Source: a virus
Length of the DNA: 43,716 nt
IMG/VR virus record: IMGVR_UViG_3300032223_000299
Location: 1-43,716 of that record
Reading direction: 5' to 3' (one strand)
The notes below the pieces were generated by a model, which saw only the letters and a program-made list of their open reading frames with translations, did no database searches and had not been told where the DNA came from. Below, piece by piece: positions 14,921 through 23,405 of this stretch (position 1 is its first letter; each line of letters begins with the position of its first letter). The position numbers and the translations under genes were made by a program.

Positions 14921-15397
14921 ATGACTATTACTGGTCGATTCGGTCCATCTATTCTAAATCAAACGTTGGGCTTTGAAAACTTTATTCGTGATGTAGAAGC
15001 AATTCTGAATGACACTAAACCCGTAAGTAATTTCCCACCACATAATATCATCAAAGCAGATGAGAATAAGTATGTGGTAGAACTTGCCGTTGCAGGTTTT
15101 GCAAAGAATGAAATTGATATTCAAGTACAAGAAGGTAACTTGACAATTAAAGGTGAGAAGAAAGAAGGCACACCTGATATTCAATATCTACATCGTGGTA
15201 TTGGTAATCGTTCTTTCACTAAAGTGATTACGATTGCAGACACCATTGAAGTGAAAGGTGCTGAATTCAAAGATGGTATTCTACGCATTGGTCTTGAGAA
15301 CATCATTCCAGAACATAAGAAACCACGCAAGATTGAAATTGGTAATGAATTAAAAGAGTTTACGCCACAACTTCTACAAGAAGCTGACGCTGCATAA
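14921..15397 (+). CDS. Small heat shock protein, Hsp20 family
   Basis: The 158-aa protein is an alpha-crystallin-type chaperone. It has a short N-terminal arm, then the crystallin beta-sandwich starting at FPPHNIIKADENKYVVELAV with LTIKGEK and the IEVKGAEFKDGILRIGL edge (the G-I-L stretch of the conserved A-x-x-x-n-G-v-L motif). The I-x-I oligomerisation element is partly represented by the C-terminal RKIEIG. Hsp20 is common in T4-like cyanophages and relatives. The start is the ATG at 14921 with AAGGAG eight bases upstream, not the TTG at 14900. It is flanked by terminators on both sides. Confidence 0.92.
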   Translation: MTITGRFGPSILNQTLGFENFIRDVEAILNDTKPVSNFPPHNIIKADENKYVVELAVAGFAKNEIDIQVQEGNLTIKGEKKEGTPDIQYLHRGIGNRSFTKVITIADTIEVKGAEFKDGILRIGLENIIPEHKKPRKIEIGNELKEFTPQLLQEADAA

Positions 15398-15399
15398 AC

Positions 15400-15425
15400 G
15401 GTGGGGCTTTATGCCCCACTTATTG
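15400..15425 (+). terminator. Intrinsic terminator after Hsp20
   Basis: GTGGGGC (15401-15407) and GCCCCAC (15413-15419) form a perfect G+C-rich stem with loop TTTAT, followed by TTATTG. The short T-tract makes it of moderate strength. Confidence 0.7.
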
Positions 15426-15436
15426 AAAGGTATATA

Positions 15437-16000
15437 ATGGATAGAAATATAGAATCATACGTCAAAGTGTTCAAGATGCTTTCCGAAGAAGATTGCATTA
15501 AGACTGTCAATGCTCTTGAAGAAAAAGATAAAGAGTTTCAAACACATACTTTTTATAATTCACAAAACAATACTTACCACTCATACGAACATGAACTTTC
15601 GATAGCATATTCTCAGATCGAGACTAAAGAATTGATCATGAAGGAGATATGGAATACGTTACAAAAGTATCATAGAGAATTCAACTTTAAATGGTATCAA
15701 AGTTGGAATGGCTATTCAGAAGTTCGTTTTAATAGATATCGTACCGATACACAGATGGCATTGCACTGTGATCATATTCATTCCATGTTTGATGGACAAC
15801 GCAAAGGTGTTCCAACACTCTCAATCTTAGGTTCTTTGAACAATGATTATGAAGGTGGCGAACTTGTATTTTGGGATGATACAACTGTTGAATTAAAAGC
15901 GGGTGAGATTATGATATTTCCTTCTAATTTTTTATATCCACATGAGGTTAAACTAGTGACAGAAGGCACTAGGTACTCATTCGTTTCTTGGGCATGGTGA
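15437..16000 (+). CDS. 2OG-Fe(II) oxygenase, prolyl 4-hydroxylase-like
   Basis: The 187-aa protein carries the HxD iron ligands (HCDHIHS), the strand-rich core LSILGSLNNDYEGGELVFWDD, the AGEIMIFPS turn, and the distal His with 2OG-binding Arg (LYPHEVKLVTEGTRYSFVSW). This is the P4Hc pattern widespread in T4-like marine phages. The substrate is unknown. The ATG at 15437 follows GAAAGG; the earlier in-frame GTG at 15401 lies in the terminator stem and is rejected. Confidence 0.85.
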   Translation: MDRNIESYVKVFKMLSEEDCIKTVNALEEKDKEFQTHTFYNSQNNTYHSYEHELSIAYSQIETKELIMKEIWNTLQKYHREFNFKWYQSWNGYSEVRFNRYRTDTQMALHCDHIHSMFDGQRKGVPTLSILGSLNNDYEGGELVFWDDTTVELKAGEIMIFPSNFLYPHEVKLVTEGTRYSFVSWAW

Positions 16001-16164
16001 TGAAACCTAATTCAAACTTTAAAATGACAAAACCATTGAAGGTCATGTTGATCAATATGGAAGGCGAACGCAAAAAAGATTTTCGTGATGCTATGATCTC
16101 GTCGATCATAGCACCGAAGATGGACTTCAAAAAGAAAAAGAAAGAGGAGACTACCGATGAATGA
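16000..16164 (+). CDS. Small basic hypothetical protein, 54 aa
   Basis: This ORF overlaps the oxygenase stop by one base (TGATG) and the following gene by eight. The product (starting MKPNSNFKMTKPLKVMLINM) has a Lys-rich C-terminus, including a run of five Lys. It bridges an otherwise empty 156-base gap with start/stop overlaps on both sides, which supports it as a gene. Function is unknown. Confidence 0.6.
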   Translation: MKPNSNFKMTKPLKVMLINMEGERKKDFRDAMISSIIAPKMDFKKKKKEETTDE

Positions 16165-16969
16165 CATCTTAATGTTAAGTCATTTTCATAAAGAGTTTCC
16201 TTTTAACTTTAAATCATCATGGCTGAAAGCATCATACGCTGGTGAGAAAGCTCCTTATGGTTGGCACCCACCTTTTCCTGGTGAGTGGATAAACACAACA
16301 GCACAAAAAAGTATTCATGAATATCAGCATTATTATTCTGGTGTAAGTGAACATGACTTTTTAAAAGCGATGGGACAACAAGCCACTGAATATTATCTGT
16401 GGAAATATGGTCAAGCAGATTATATTGGCGTTGGTAGTTATCGTCGTTACTTGATGATAAATTTTCAAGATGTTCCATCACACAAAGTATCGGTTGCAGC
16501 GACACAAGAAAATGCAGACATTCTTTCCTCTGAAGAACAGAAAATGGGTGCGCTTCATATGCTGCAAAGATATGATGTGATTACGAATCGACCAATACAA
16601 ATTAATGGCACAATTGAATCACAATACTTAGAATCACAGCCATATGAGTATTGGGATTTGTTTATCAAAGGCATCATGGAATTGTTTCCAGATTATCGTA
16701 AAGAAATTCATTGGTTCAATGGCAACACAATTAATTTTGAAACATCTTATATTATGCGTAAACAGATGTTCAAAAAATATGTGAGTGAATTATTTGAGTT
16801 GCTTGAATATGTTTGGAAGAATTGCAGCACTGCTTACCCAACAAAACAAACAACATCTGAAATATATCCATGGCGCTATCCTGGATTCTTAGGTGAACGA
16901 TTCTTCCCGTTCTTCATTCATGCAAATGGGTTGAAGCCTGCTTACGTACCTTTGGTTATATTAGAATGA
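16157..16969 (+). CDS. DUF4422-like glycosyltransferase
   Basis: The 270-aa protein shows the DUF4422 pattern: ADYIGVGSYRRYL near residues 90-100 (family HYRRY motif), an MLQRYDVI segment, a central NTINFETSYIMRKQMF and the C-terminal YPGFLGERFFPFFI stretch. DUF4422 proteins are putative glycosyltransferases from polysaccharide gene clusters. Its place among replication genes is odd for surface-glycan synthesis. The stop overlaps the dCMP deaminase start (ATGA). Confidence 0.7.
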   Translation: MNDILMLSHFHKEFPFNFKSSWLKASYAGEKAPYGWHPPFPGEWINTTAQKSIHEYQHYYSGVSEHDFLKAMGQQATEYYLWKYGQADYIGVGSYRRYLMINFQDVPSHKVSVAATQENADILSSEEQKMGALHMLQRYDVITNRPIQINGTIESQYLESQPYEYWDLFIKGIMELFPDYRKEIHWFNGNTINFETSYIMRKQMFKKYVSELFELLEYVWKNCSTAYPTKQTTSEIYPWRYPGFLGERFFPFFIHANGLKPAYVPLVILE

Positions 16970-17463
16970 AACAAAAATTTATTGATGCACACATGAAAGC
17001 AGCAGAGGTATATGCTGAACTTTCTACCGCAAGAAGATTACAAGTAGGCTGCGTAATCGTCAAAGACAACACAATTATTGGTATTGGATACAATGGTATG
17101 CCATCAGGTTGGGACAATGATTGTGAGGAAATTTCATATGTCCTGAAAGATGAATGTTACTATACCGAAAAGCAAATGAAAGAAAACGGCTATAATGAAA
17201 CTTCTCATGGATGGTCTAAAATGCGATCCAAGCGTGAAGTGCTTCATGCCGAAACTAATGCTATTGCTAAAGTTTCAAGGTCTACTAATTCTTCCGAAAA
17301 CGCTTCATTATTTGTTACCCATGCACCATGCTTAGATTGTGCTAAAATCATTCATCAAGCAGGAATCAAAGAGGTATATTACAAAAATGCTTACCGAACT
17401 GAAGAAGGTGTTTATTTCCTAATTAAATGTGGAATACATGTAACTAAACTTGACAACGAGTAA
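16966..17463 (+). CDS. cd: dCMP deaminase
   Basis: This is a zinc-dependent deaminase that converts dCMP to dUMP for thymidylate synthesis. The zinc motifs are HAE (residues 94-96) and PCLDC (121-125), with the early VGCVIVKDNTIIGIGYNGMPSG substrate region typical of T4 Cd and its homologues. At 165 aa it is slightly shorter than T4 Cd. It pairs with the DUF5664 gene in dNTP-pool control. The -35 of the next promoter lies within its last codons. Confidence 0.93.
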   Translation: MKQKFIDAHMKAAEVYAELSTARRLQVGCVIVKDNTIIGIGYNGMPSGWDNDCEEISYVLKDECYYTEKQMKENGYNETSHGWSKMRSKREVLHAETNAIAKVSRSTNSSENASLFVTHAPCLDCAKIIHQAGIKEVYYKNAYRTEEGVYFLIKCGIHVTKLDNE

Positions 17464-17478
17464 GTAGTTTGTTATACT
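17450..17478 (+). promoter_or_regulatory. Sigma70-type promoter
   Basis: TTGACA (17450-17455), a 17-base spacer and TATACT (17473-17478) overlap the end of the dCMP deaminase gene. The leader shares AGTTTCAA and TGGAGTTTA blocks with the leader at 7633-7660. It drives the two small genes and probably gp43. Confidence 0.85.
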
Positions 17479-17508
17479 GTTTATAGTTTCAATTTTATGG
17501 AGTTTACT

Positions 17509-17739
17509 ATGAGTAGCACAACTAAAGTAGCAAAACAAATCGCAGAAACAAATCCAAAGTATCCTAAAGCATACAAGTACGATGTTGTCTATCGTGAGTT
17601 TGATAACAAAGTTGAGTTGATCGGTCTTGTTGACGATCCTACATATGACATCGCAGACTTTCGTGGTCGTGAGATGTTGTTCCCTAAAAAGTGGGTAACA
17701 CTTGATGTTCTTGAAACATCGATGAGGGTAGCAGCATGA
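17509..17739 (+). CDS. Hypothetical protein, 76 aa
   Basis: This small protein (start MSSTTKVAKQIAETNPKYPK) follows a strong promoter and a TGGAG ribosome site. The in-frame ATG at 17497 is part of that site and is rejected. The central DVVYREFDNKVELIGLVDDPTYDI suggests a small beta-rich domain. It overlaps the next gene by four bases (ATGA). The family is not recognised. Confidence 0.78.
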   Translation: MSSTTKVAKQIAETNPKYPKAYKYDVVYREFDNKVELIGLVDDPTYDIADFRGREMLFPKKWVTLDVLETSMRVAA

Positions 17740-18044
17740 GCAAAATAAAGCTAGTTACTTTCAAAACACAACAAACAATTATCTGTGATTTAGAATACAC
17801 AGATGATTTCGATTTAATCGTAAAGAATCCTGTTCAAGTTATTTCTGTACCACCAAGAACTGCAAACGATACTGGTGGTGTTGGGTTTGCTCCTTACTTA
17901 GCATATGCAGAAGAATTTGATAAGGGCATCACAATCAAACAAGAAGATGTATTCTGTGTCACAACACCAGTAGATGACTTACTCAATCAATACACTAGAA
18001 TGTTTAGTCGTATTGAAATCGCCCCACCTGGCTTAAAACTATGA
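17736..18044 (+). CDS. Possible Sm-like protein upstream of DNA polymerase
   Basis: The 102-aa protein is beta-rich: KLVTFKTQQTIICDLEYTD, DLIVKNPVQVISVPP, then a Gly-rich turn, VGFAPYLAYAE, ITIKQEDVFCVTTP and a C-terminal helix. The short strand order with a 'nPvqV' strand resembles the Sm-like proteins described from cyanophage-type sequences. This is recalled family resemblance, not a measured match. It sits between a promoter and gp43. An RNA-binding role is inferred. Confidence 0.55.
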   Translation: MSKIKLVTFKTQQTIICDLEYTDDFDLIVKNPVQVISVPPRTANDTGGVGFAPYLAYAEEFDKGITIKQEDVFCVTTPVDDLLNQYTRMFSRIEIAPPGLKL

Positions 18045-18050
18045 TATAAT
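18042..18050 (+). promoter_or_regulatory. Possible extended -10 promoter at gp43
   Basis: TGATATAAT is an extended -10 element (TGnTATAAT) with no -35 at normal spacing. It ends only six bases before the gp43 ATG, so a transcript from it would be nearly leaderless. It could be a middle-type promoter or chance. Confidence 0.3.
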
Positions 18051-18056
18051 ATCTTA

Positions 18057-20597
18057 ATGTCAAAATACTACACCAACGTTGCCGTACATGGCAATCATAT
18101 TTTGTTTCGTGGTGTAAACAACGGTCGGAGGATAAAGACGAAAGTTCAATATTCTCCGACTTTGTTTTTACAGTCGAACAAATCTTCCGAATGGCGTTCA
18201 TTGTTTAATGATTCGCTTGAACCCATGCAATTCGAAACTATCAGAGAGGCTAGAGACTTTGTTAAACGTTACGAAGAAGTTTCAAACTTTAAAATCTACG
18301 GTAATACACGTTACGAATATGCCTATATCGCAGACAATCATCGAGGCATTGTTGATTGGGATATTACTGAGCTATCAGTTGTTATAATCGATATTGAGGT
18401 CGGCTCAGAGAATGGCTTTCCTGATCCATACAAAGCACAAGAACCAATCACTGCTATTGCTGTTCACCAATTGAATGGTGGCACTACAGTCTATGGCTGT
18501 GGTGAATATAAAGTTCAAGGTGAAGAGACTTATATTCTATGCAAAGATGAAATAGATTTATGTAAGAAGTTTCTTGCTGACTGGTCAGACAACTGCCCAG
18601 ATGTTGTGACTGGTTGGAACATTAAGTTCTTTGATATTCCATATATCGTCAATCGATTCACACGTGTTCTTGGTGAAGATAGTGTGAAGAAACTTTCTCC
18701 TTGGGGTGTCTATTCACATCGTGAGACAGTATTCAAAGGTAAGACACAAACTGTCTATGATATAGTTGGTGTTGCTGCACTTGATTACCTCGAACTCTAC
18801 CAATGGTATGCGCCAGGTGGTAAAGCAGTTGAGAACTATCGACTAGAAACGATTGCACAATCTGAGTTAGGCACTGGTAAGTTATCGTATGATGAGTATG
18901 ATAATCTTCATCAGTTATATAAACTCGACTATCAAAAGTTTATCGAGTATAACATCAAAGACGTTCACTTGATCCTTGAGTTGGAAGATAAGTTGAAGTT
19001 GATTGAATTGGCTTTGACTCTTGCATATGATACCAAGTGTAATTATGATGATGTGTTTGCACAGACAAGAATGTGGGATGCACTGATATATAACTATCTG
19101 CTTGAACGTAAGATTGTTGTACCACCACGCCGAATCAAAAATAAGACTGAAGCATTTGAAGGTGCTTATGTTAAAGAACCACAAATTGGATTGCATAATT
19201 GGGTTGCATCATTTGACTTGAACTCACTGTATCCACACTTGATTCAAATGTATAATATCTCACCAGAAACTTTGATTGAGATTGATGACTATACAGATGA
19301 GATGAGATCAATATCATCCAAAGCATCAGTTGAAACATTACTGAATATGGAGATTGATACTAGCAAACTGAAAGGTGTAACAATCACTCCAAACGGGCAG
19401 TTCCTCAGAACAGACAAGCTAGGCTTTCTGCCGAAGATGATGGATGATATGTATGAAGATCGTAAGAAGTTTAAGAAAGAGATGTTGAAAGCGCAGCAAG
19501 ATTATGAGAACGAAAAGGACCCGAAGAGGAAAAACGAAATCAGTAAATTAGTTGCAAGGTATAATAATCTACAGTTAGCTAAGAAAGTTTCATTGAACTC
19601 TGCTTATGGTGCGATGGGTTCACAGTATTTTAGATTCTATGATTTGCGTCAAGCACTTGCTGTAACTTCTGCTGGTCAATTGTCTATTCGTTGGATTGAA
19701 AACAAACTGAATGATTATCTAAACAAACTATTAAAAACTGAAAAAGATTATGTCATTGCTTCTGATACGGATTCGATTTATCTCAACCTTGGTCCACTTG
19801 TTGATAAAGTGTATAGTGCGAATGGCAACTTATCAATCTCTGGAACCAAAGTTATTGAATTCATGGACCGTGTCTGTGAAGATAAGATACAACCGTATAT
19901 TGATAAAAGTTATCAAGAACTTGCTGATTATGTTCACGCATACGCACAAAAAATGCAAATGAAACGTGAAGGGCTTTCAGACAAAGGTATCTGGACAGCC
20001 AAGAAACGTTATATTTTGAATGTGTATAATAATGAAGGTGTGCAATATGCAGAACCGAAACTAAAAGTTATGGGGCTGGAGATGGTCAAGTCTTCGACTC
20101 CAGGTATCGTTCGTGGTAAGATGAAAGAGTTGATTGGTCTGATTGTTAATACCGATGAAGAAACTGTGCAAAAGTTTATTGCAGACTTCAAAGAATATTT
20201 CAAAACATTGCCAGTAGAAGACATATCTTTTCCACGTGGATGCAATGGTCTGAAAGAATACTCTGACTCTGTAACGATATATAAAAAAGGAACACCTATT
20301 CATGTTAAGGGTGCCATTCTATATAATCATTACCTGAAGCAGAAAAATCTTGTAACCAAATATCCTCTGATACAAGAAGGTGAAAAACTCAAGTTCACTT
20401 ATCTCAAATCACCGAACGCATTTAAAGATATTGTAATTTCTTTCCCAACACGATTGCCAAAAGAGTTTGAGTTGCAAGATTATATTGATTACGATACACA
20501 GTTCAACAAAACTTTTCTTGAACCAATCAAGTTGATTTTGAATTGTGTTGGCTGGGAAACTGAGAAGCAATCTACATTGGAGAGTTTTTTTGGATGA
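18057..20597 (+). CDS. 43: Family B DNA polymerase gp43
   Basis: This is the replicative polymerase of the phage. The exonuclease motifs are DIE (residues 112-114), TGWNIKFFDIPYI, and the third motif YNIKDV. The polymerase motifs are A DLNSLYP (387-393), B KxxxNSAYG (from about 509) and C DTDS (570-573). The length of 846 aa is compact compared with T4 gp43 (898 aa). The C-terminus, QSTLESFFG, is a textbook PIP-box (QxxLxxFF) for binding the clamp. No Shine-Dalgarno is visible before the ATG, so initiation may depend on coupling to, or regulation through, the upstream gene. The end overlaps the next start by four bases. Confidence 0.97.
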   Translation: MSKYYTNVAVHGNHILFRGVNNGRRIKTKVQYSPTLFLQSNKSSEWRSLFNDSLEPMQFETIREARDFVKRYEEVSNFKIYGNTRYEYAYIADNHRGIVDWDITELSVVIIDIEVGSENGFPDPYKAQEPITAIAVHQLNGGTTVYGCGEYKVQGEETYILCKDEIDLCKKFLADWSDNCPDVVTGWNIKFFDIPYIVNRFTRVLGEDSVKKLSPWGVYSHRETVFKGKTQTVYDIVGVAALDYLELYQWYAPGGKAVENYRLETIAQSELGTGKLSYDEYDNLHQLYKLDYQKFIEYNIKDVHLILELEDKLKLIELALTLAYDTKCNYDDVFAQTRMWDALIYNYLLERKIVVPPRRIKNKTEAFEGAYVKEPQIGLHNWVASFDLNSLYPHLIQMYNISPETLIEIDDYTDEMRSISSKASVETLLNMEIDTSKLKGVTITPNGQFLRTDKLGFLPKMMDDMYEDRKKFKKEMLKAQQDYENEKDPKRKNEISKLVARYNNLQLAKKVSLNSAYGAMGSQYFRFYDLRQALAVTSAGQLSIRWIENKLNDYLNKLLKTEKDYVIASDTDSIYLNLGPLVDKVYSANGNLSISGTKVIEFMDRVCEDKIQPYIDKSYQELADYVHAYAQKMQMKREGLSDKGIWTAKKRYILNVYNNEGVQYAEPKLKVMGLEMVKSSTPGIVRGKMKELIGLIVNTDEETVQKFIADFKEYFKTLPVEDISFPRGCNGLKEYSDSVTIYKKGTPIHVKGAILYNHYLKQKNLVTKYPLIQEGEKLKFTYLKSPNAFKDIVISFPTRLPKEFELQDYIDYDTQFNKTFLEPIKLILNCVGWETEKQSTLESFFG

Positions 20598-21139
20598 AAC
20601 ACATACGTATAATTAAGACTGGCATTAATGTTAAGAAGATTCTGAAACAATTAGAAGAAAATGCTTCTGATTGGAACTATCAGAAAGAACTTCAACATGC
20701 TGTGGTACTTGACCCTAAGGTATATTTAAGTCAAAGTGGTGTGCTTCAATTAGTTATCGGCACGATTGATAAGCCAGGTGAATATGTATTTAATTCTGAA
20801 GGCTGTCAACCTGCTCCTGCTTATTACCGACACACTGAAGCAGTTGCATTTATGAAACGACACTTCAAAGATTTTAAACGAGCAGGCTTTCTTTCAATAC
20901 CTGTTGGTGGTGAAGTTGGCAAACATAGAGACTTTGGCACTTATTACCTGGATAAAGACCGATATCATCTTTCAATTCAAGGGAGATACGAGTATACTGT
21001 AGGTGATGAAACAGCAATTATTGAGCCAGGTACTTTGTTTTGGTTTCAAAATAAACTTGAACATTCTGCAAAAAATATAGGAGACAATGTTCGCATATCA
21101 TTAGTGTTTGATGTGCCACACTCTAAAAACAATCCATGA
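20594..21139 (+). CDS. 2OG-Fe(II) oxygenase, aspartyl/asparaginyl beta-hydroxylase-like
   Basis: The 181-aa protein has the minimal Asp/Asn hydroxylase core: GKHRDFG (HxD iron ligands), the strand YHLSIQGRYEYTVG, the PGTLFWF turn, and LEHSAKNIGDNVRISLVFDV supplying the distal His and the 2OG-binding Arg. It resembles the C-terminal domain of the gene at 1660 but lacks that N-terminal extension. It overlaps gp43 and the following membrane protein gene by four bases each. The substrate is unknown. Confidence 0.82.
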   Translation: MKHIRIIKTGINVKKILKQLEENASDWNYQKELQHAVVLDPKVYLSQSGVLQLVIGTIDKPGEYVFNSEGCQPAPAYYRHTEAVAFMKRHFKDFKRAGFLSIPVGGEVGKHRDFGTYYLDKDRYHLSIQGRYEYTVGDETAIIEPGTLFWFQNKLEHSAKNIGDNVRISLVFDVPHSKNNP

Positions 21140-22047
21140 TACACGCTATCTTACCTTTTCTAACTGCTATTGCTCTGTCTGGTATTGCAGCATACTATTC
21201 AGTGATAGGTCTTGCACAGATATTTCCTGGTTCATACTGGCCAATTATTATCATGGGTTCAGTGCTTGAAGCAGCAAAATTGGTAACTGTATCATGGGTG
21301 TATAACAATTGGAAGAATACATTCTCTGCATTGAAAGTATATTTTCTGATTGCTGTAGTATTGCTCATGTGTATCACATCTATGGGTATCTTTGGTTATC
21401 TTTCAAAGGCACACATCGAACATTCATCGAGTATTGCACCATTGATTGAGAAGGAATTCATTTATGATGAGAAGATCAAAACGCTTAAAGAGACGATCGA
21501 GACTAATCGCAAAAATGTCTTACAGTTGGATGCGGCGGTTGACCAAGTCATGGTACGCTCGTCGGACGAAAGGGGGGCTGAGAGGTCGAACCAAATCCGC
21601 AAAGCCCAACAGAAAGAGCGCCTACGAGCGGCTGATGAGATTGCTAGGGCGCAGACCGAAATACAAAAAATTACGGAAGAAAAGTCTCCTATATCATTGG
21701 AAATTAAAAAGGCTGAGTCAGACTTGGGACCTATAAAGTATGTTGCAGATGTAGTTTATGGTACACAAGATCGTGATTTGATTGATAAAGCAGTTAGATT
21801 AGTAATATTTACAATCATCGTTGTGTTTGATCCATTAGCAGTATTGTTGTTGATTGCTGCTAATCAAACATATCGCAGATTGAAAGGTGAACCAAAATTA
21901 GACTTGAAACAAAAGGTAGTAAAAAGAAAAAGGCTTGACAAGAATGATATGCCTAGTTTAGAATCATTCTTTGCAGATGATAAACACCAAGTAATACCGA
22001 AAGATAAAATTGCTGATATGAATGGAGATATGAATGAGCGTTCTTGA
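21136..22047 (+). CDS. Membrane protein with coiled coil and PIP-like tail motif
   Basis: The 303-aa protein has two or three N-terminal transmembrane segments (from about residues 4-90, e.g. YFLIAVVLLMCITSMGIF). A long charged coiled coil follows (about 100-195), then another strong membrane segment (VIFTIIVVFDPLAVLLLIA) and a basic cytoplasmic tail. In the tail, MPSLESFF (272-279) closely resembles the gp43 clamp-binding C-terminus. Similar membrane proteins sit between gp43 and uvsX in marine T4-like phages, but I know no function. A stretch of the coiled-coil coding region (21541-21660) has much higher G+C than its surroundings. Confidence 0.75.
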   Translation: MIHAILPFLTAIALSGIAAYYSVIGLAQIFPGSYWPIIIMGSVLEAAKLVTVSWVYNNWKNTFSALKVYFLIAVVLLMCITSMGIFGYLSKAHIEHSSSIAPLIEKEFIYDEKIKTLKETIETNRKNVLQLDAAVDQVMVRSSDERGAERSNQIRKAQQKERLRAADEIARAQTEIQKITEEKSPISLEIKKAESDLGPIKYVADVVYGTQDRDLIDKAVRLVIFTIIVVFDPLAVLLLIAANQTYRRLKGEPKLDLKQKVVKRKRLDKNDMPSLESFFADDKHQVIPKDKIADMNGDMNERS

Positions 22048-23095
22048 TAAGTTAAAAAAGAGTTCAACAATTAAAGAGACTTCGATTCTTGCGAAGTCTC
22101 AGTTCTTTACAGAAAAGGACATGATACAAACAGGAGTGCCTATGGTCAACGTAGCACTATCTGGTAATCTAGATGGTGGTTTGACTCCAGGTCTGACTAT
22201 GTTTGCTGGTCCATCTAAACACTTTAAAACTGCATTTGCTTTATTGATGGCATCTGCATACATGGAGAAATATAAAGATGCTGTTGTTTTATTCTATGAT
22301 TCTGAGTTTGGCACTCCTCAATCTTATTTCGATACATTCAATATTGATACCGATCGTGTGTTGCATACTCCTATTACTGACGTAGAGCAGTTGAAGCATG
22401 ACATTATGGTGCAGTTGCAGCAGATCGAGAAAGGTAACAAAGTAATTATCATTCTTGATTCGATTGGTAATCTAGCATCAAAGAAAGAAGTTGATGATGC
22501 AACAGAAGGTAAGACTGTAGCCGATATGAGTCGGGCGAAACAAATGAAGTCATTGTTCCGTATGGTCACACCACACTTGACTATCAAAGATATTCCAATG
22601 ATTGTTGTGAATCACACATACAAAGAGATTGGTTTATATCCTAAAGATATCGTTGGTGGTGGTACAGGTTCATACTATTCAGCAGATACAATTTGGATTC
22701 TTGGTCGTCAGCAAGAGAAGACCGGCACCGAAATCACAGGCTACAACTTTATTATTAACGTTGAAAAGTCCCGCTTCGTTCGTGAAAAGTCTAAGATTCC
22801 TGTGACAGTTTCATTTGATGGTGGTATCAATAAGTATTCTGGTCTACTTGATATTGCACTTGAAGGTAACTTTGTGAACAAGCCATCGAATGGTTGGTAT
22901 GCAAAAGTTGACCAAGAGACAGGTGAGATTGGTGACAAGAAACGATTTGATGATACACAGAATGCAGAATTCTGGAATGATATTCTTGCTAGTGAGAAGT
23001 TTAAAGAGTATGTAAGGAAACGTTATGAGATCACGTATGGAAGCATTATGGGAGAAGATACAGTTTTGGAAGAAGAATCCAAAGATGCAGCTTGA
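22034..23095 (+). CDS. uvsX: Recombinase UvsX (RecA-like)
   Basis: This is the strand-exchange protein of phage recombination. Walker A is GPSKHFKT (residues 59-66); VIIILDSIGNL is Walker B; a conserved RAKQMKSLFRMV segment and VVNHTYKEIGLYPKDIVGGGTG (loop region) follow, over 353 aa. The ATG at 22034 overlaps the membrane protein gene by 14 bases. The C-terminus is acidic, as in UvsX/RecA. Gene order next to gp41 matches T4. Confidence 0.95.
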   Translation: MSVLDKLKKSSTIKETSILAKSQFFTEKDMIQTGVPMVNVALSGNLDGGLTPGLTMFAGPSKHFKTAFALLMASAYMEKYKDAVVLFYDSEFGTPQSYFDTFNIDTDRVLHTPITDVEQLKHDIMVQLQQIEKGNKVIIILDSIGNLASKKEVDDATEGKTVADMSRAKQMKSLFRMVTPHLTIKDIPMIVVNHTYKEIGLYPKDIVGGGTGSYYSADTIWILGRQQEKTGTEITGYNFIINVEKSRFVREKSKIPVTVSFDGGINKYSGLLDIALEGNFVNKPSNGWYAKVDQETGEIGDKKRFDDTQNAEFWNDILASEKFKEYVRKRYEITYGSIMGEDTVLEEESKDAA

Positions 23096-23405
23096 ATTCC
23101 GTGAAGACTACGACTTGTTTCAAGAAGACGGGTACACCAGTGTAAATATCCTCAAGGGTAAATATGCTGGTGTAGTTTACCACTACGGTTATGCACAAAT
23201 AAAAGAGGAAGAAGAAGTTGCAAGAGTACACTTTGATTATACTCTTGTTGAGTCTGGCGACTTTACATTTGATGAACTAACCGAAGATAAAGAACTGCAC
23301 AAAATCATGGGTGATATTCTAACTGAAATCTTGTGGTCTAAGATTGAACATGATAAAATGCAATCTGAGACTGAAATACAAGAAATCAAGGACTTTGACA
23401 TTTAA
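23085..23405 (+). CDS. Hypothetical protein between uvsX and gp41
   Basis: This 106-aa acidic protein starts MQLEFREDYDLFQEDGYTSV, with a KGKYAGVVYHYGYAQI beta-rich section and a Glu-rich end. The ATG at 23085 overlaps the uvsX stop (23093-23095) and is preferred to the longer upstream frame starting at 23025, which lies wholly inside uvsX. It ends with TAATG into gp41. It occupies the place of T4 gene 40 but I see no membrane segment and no clear relation to it. Confidence 0.75.
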   Translation: MQLEFREDYDLFQEDGYTSVNILKGKYAGVVYHYGYAQIKEEEEVARVHFDYTLVESGDFTFDELTEDKELHKIMGDILTEILWSKIEHDKMQSETEIQEIKDFDI

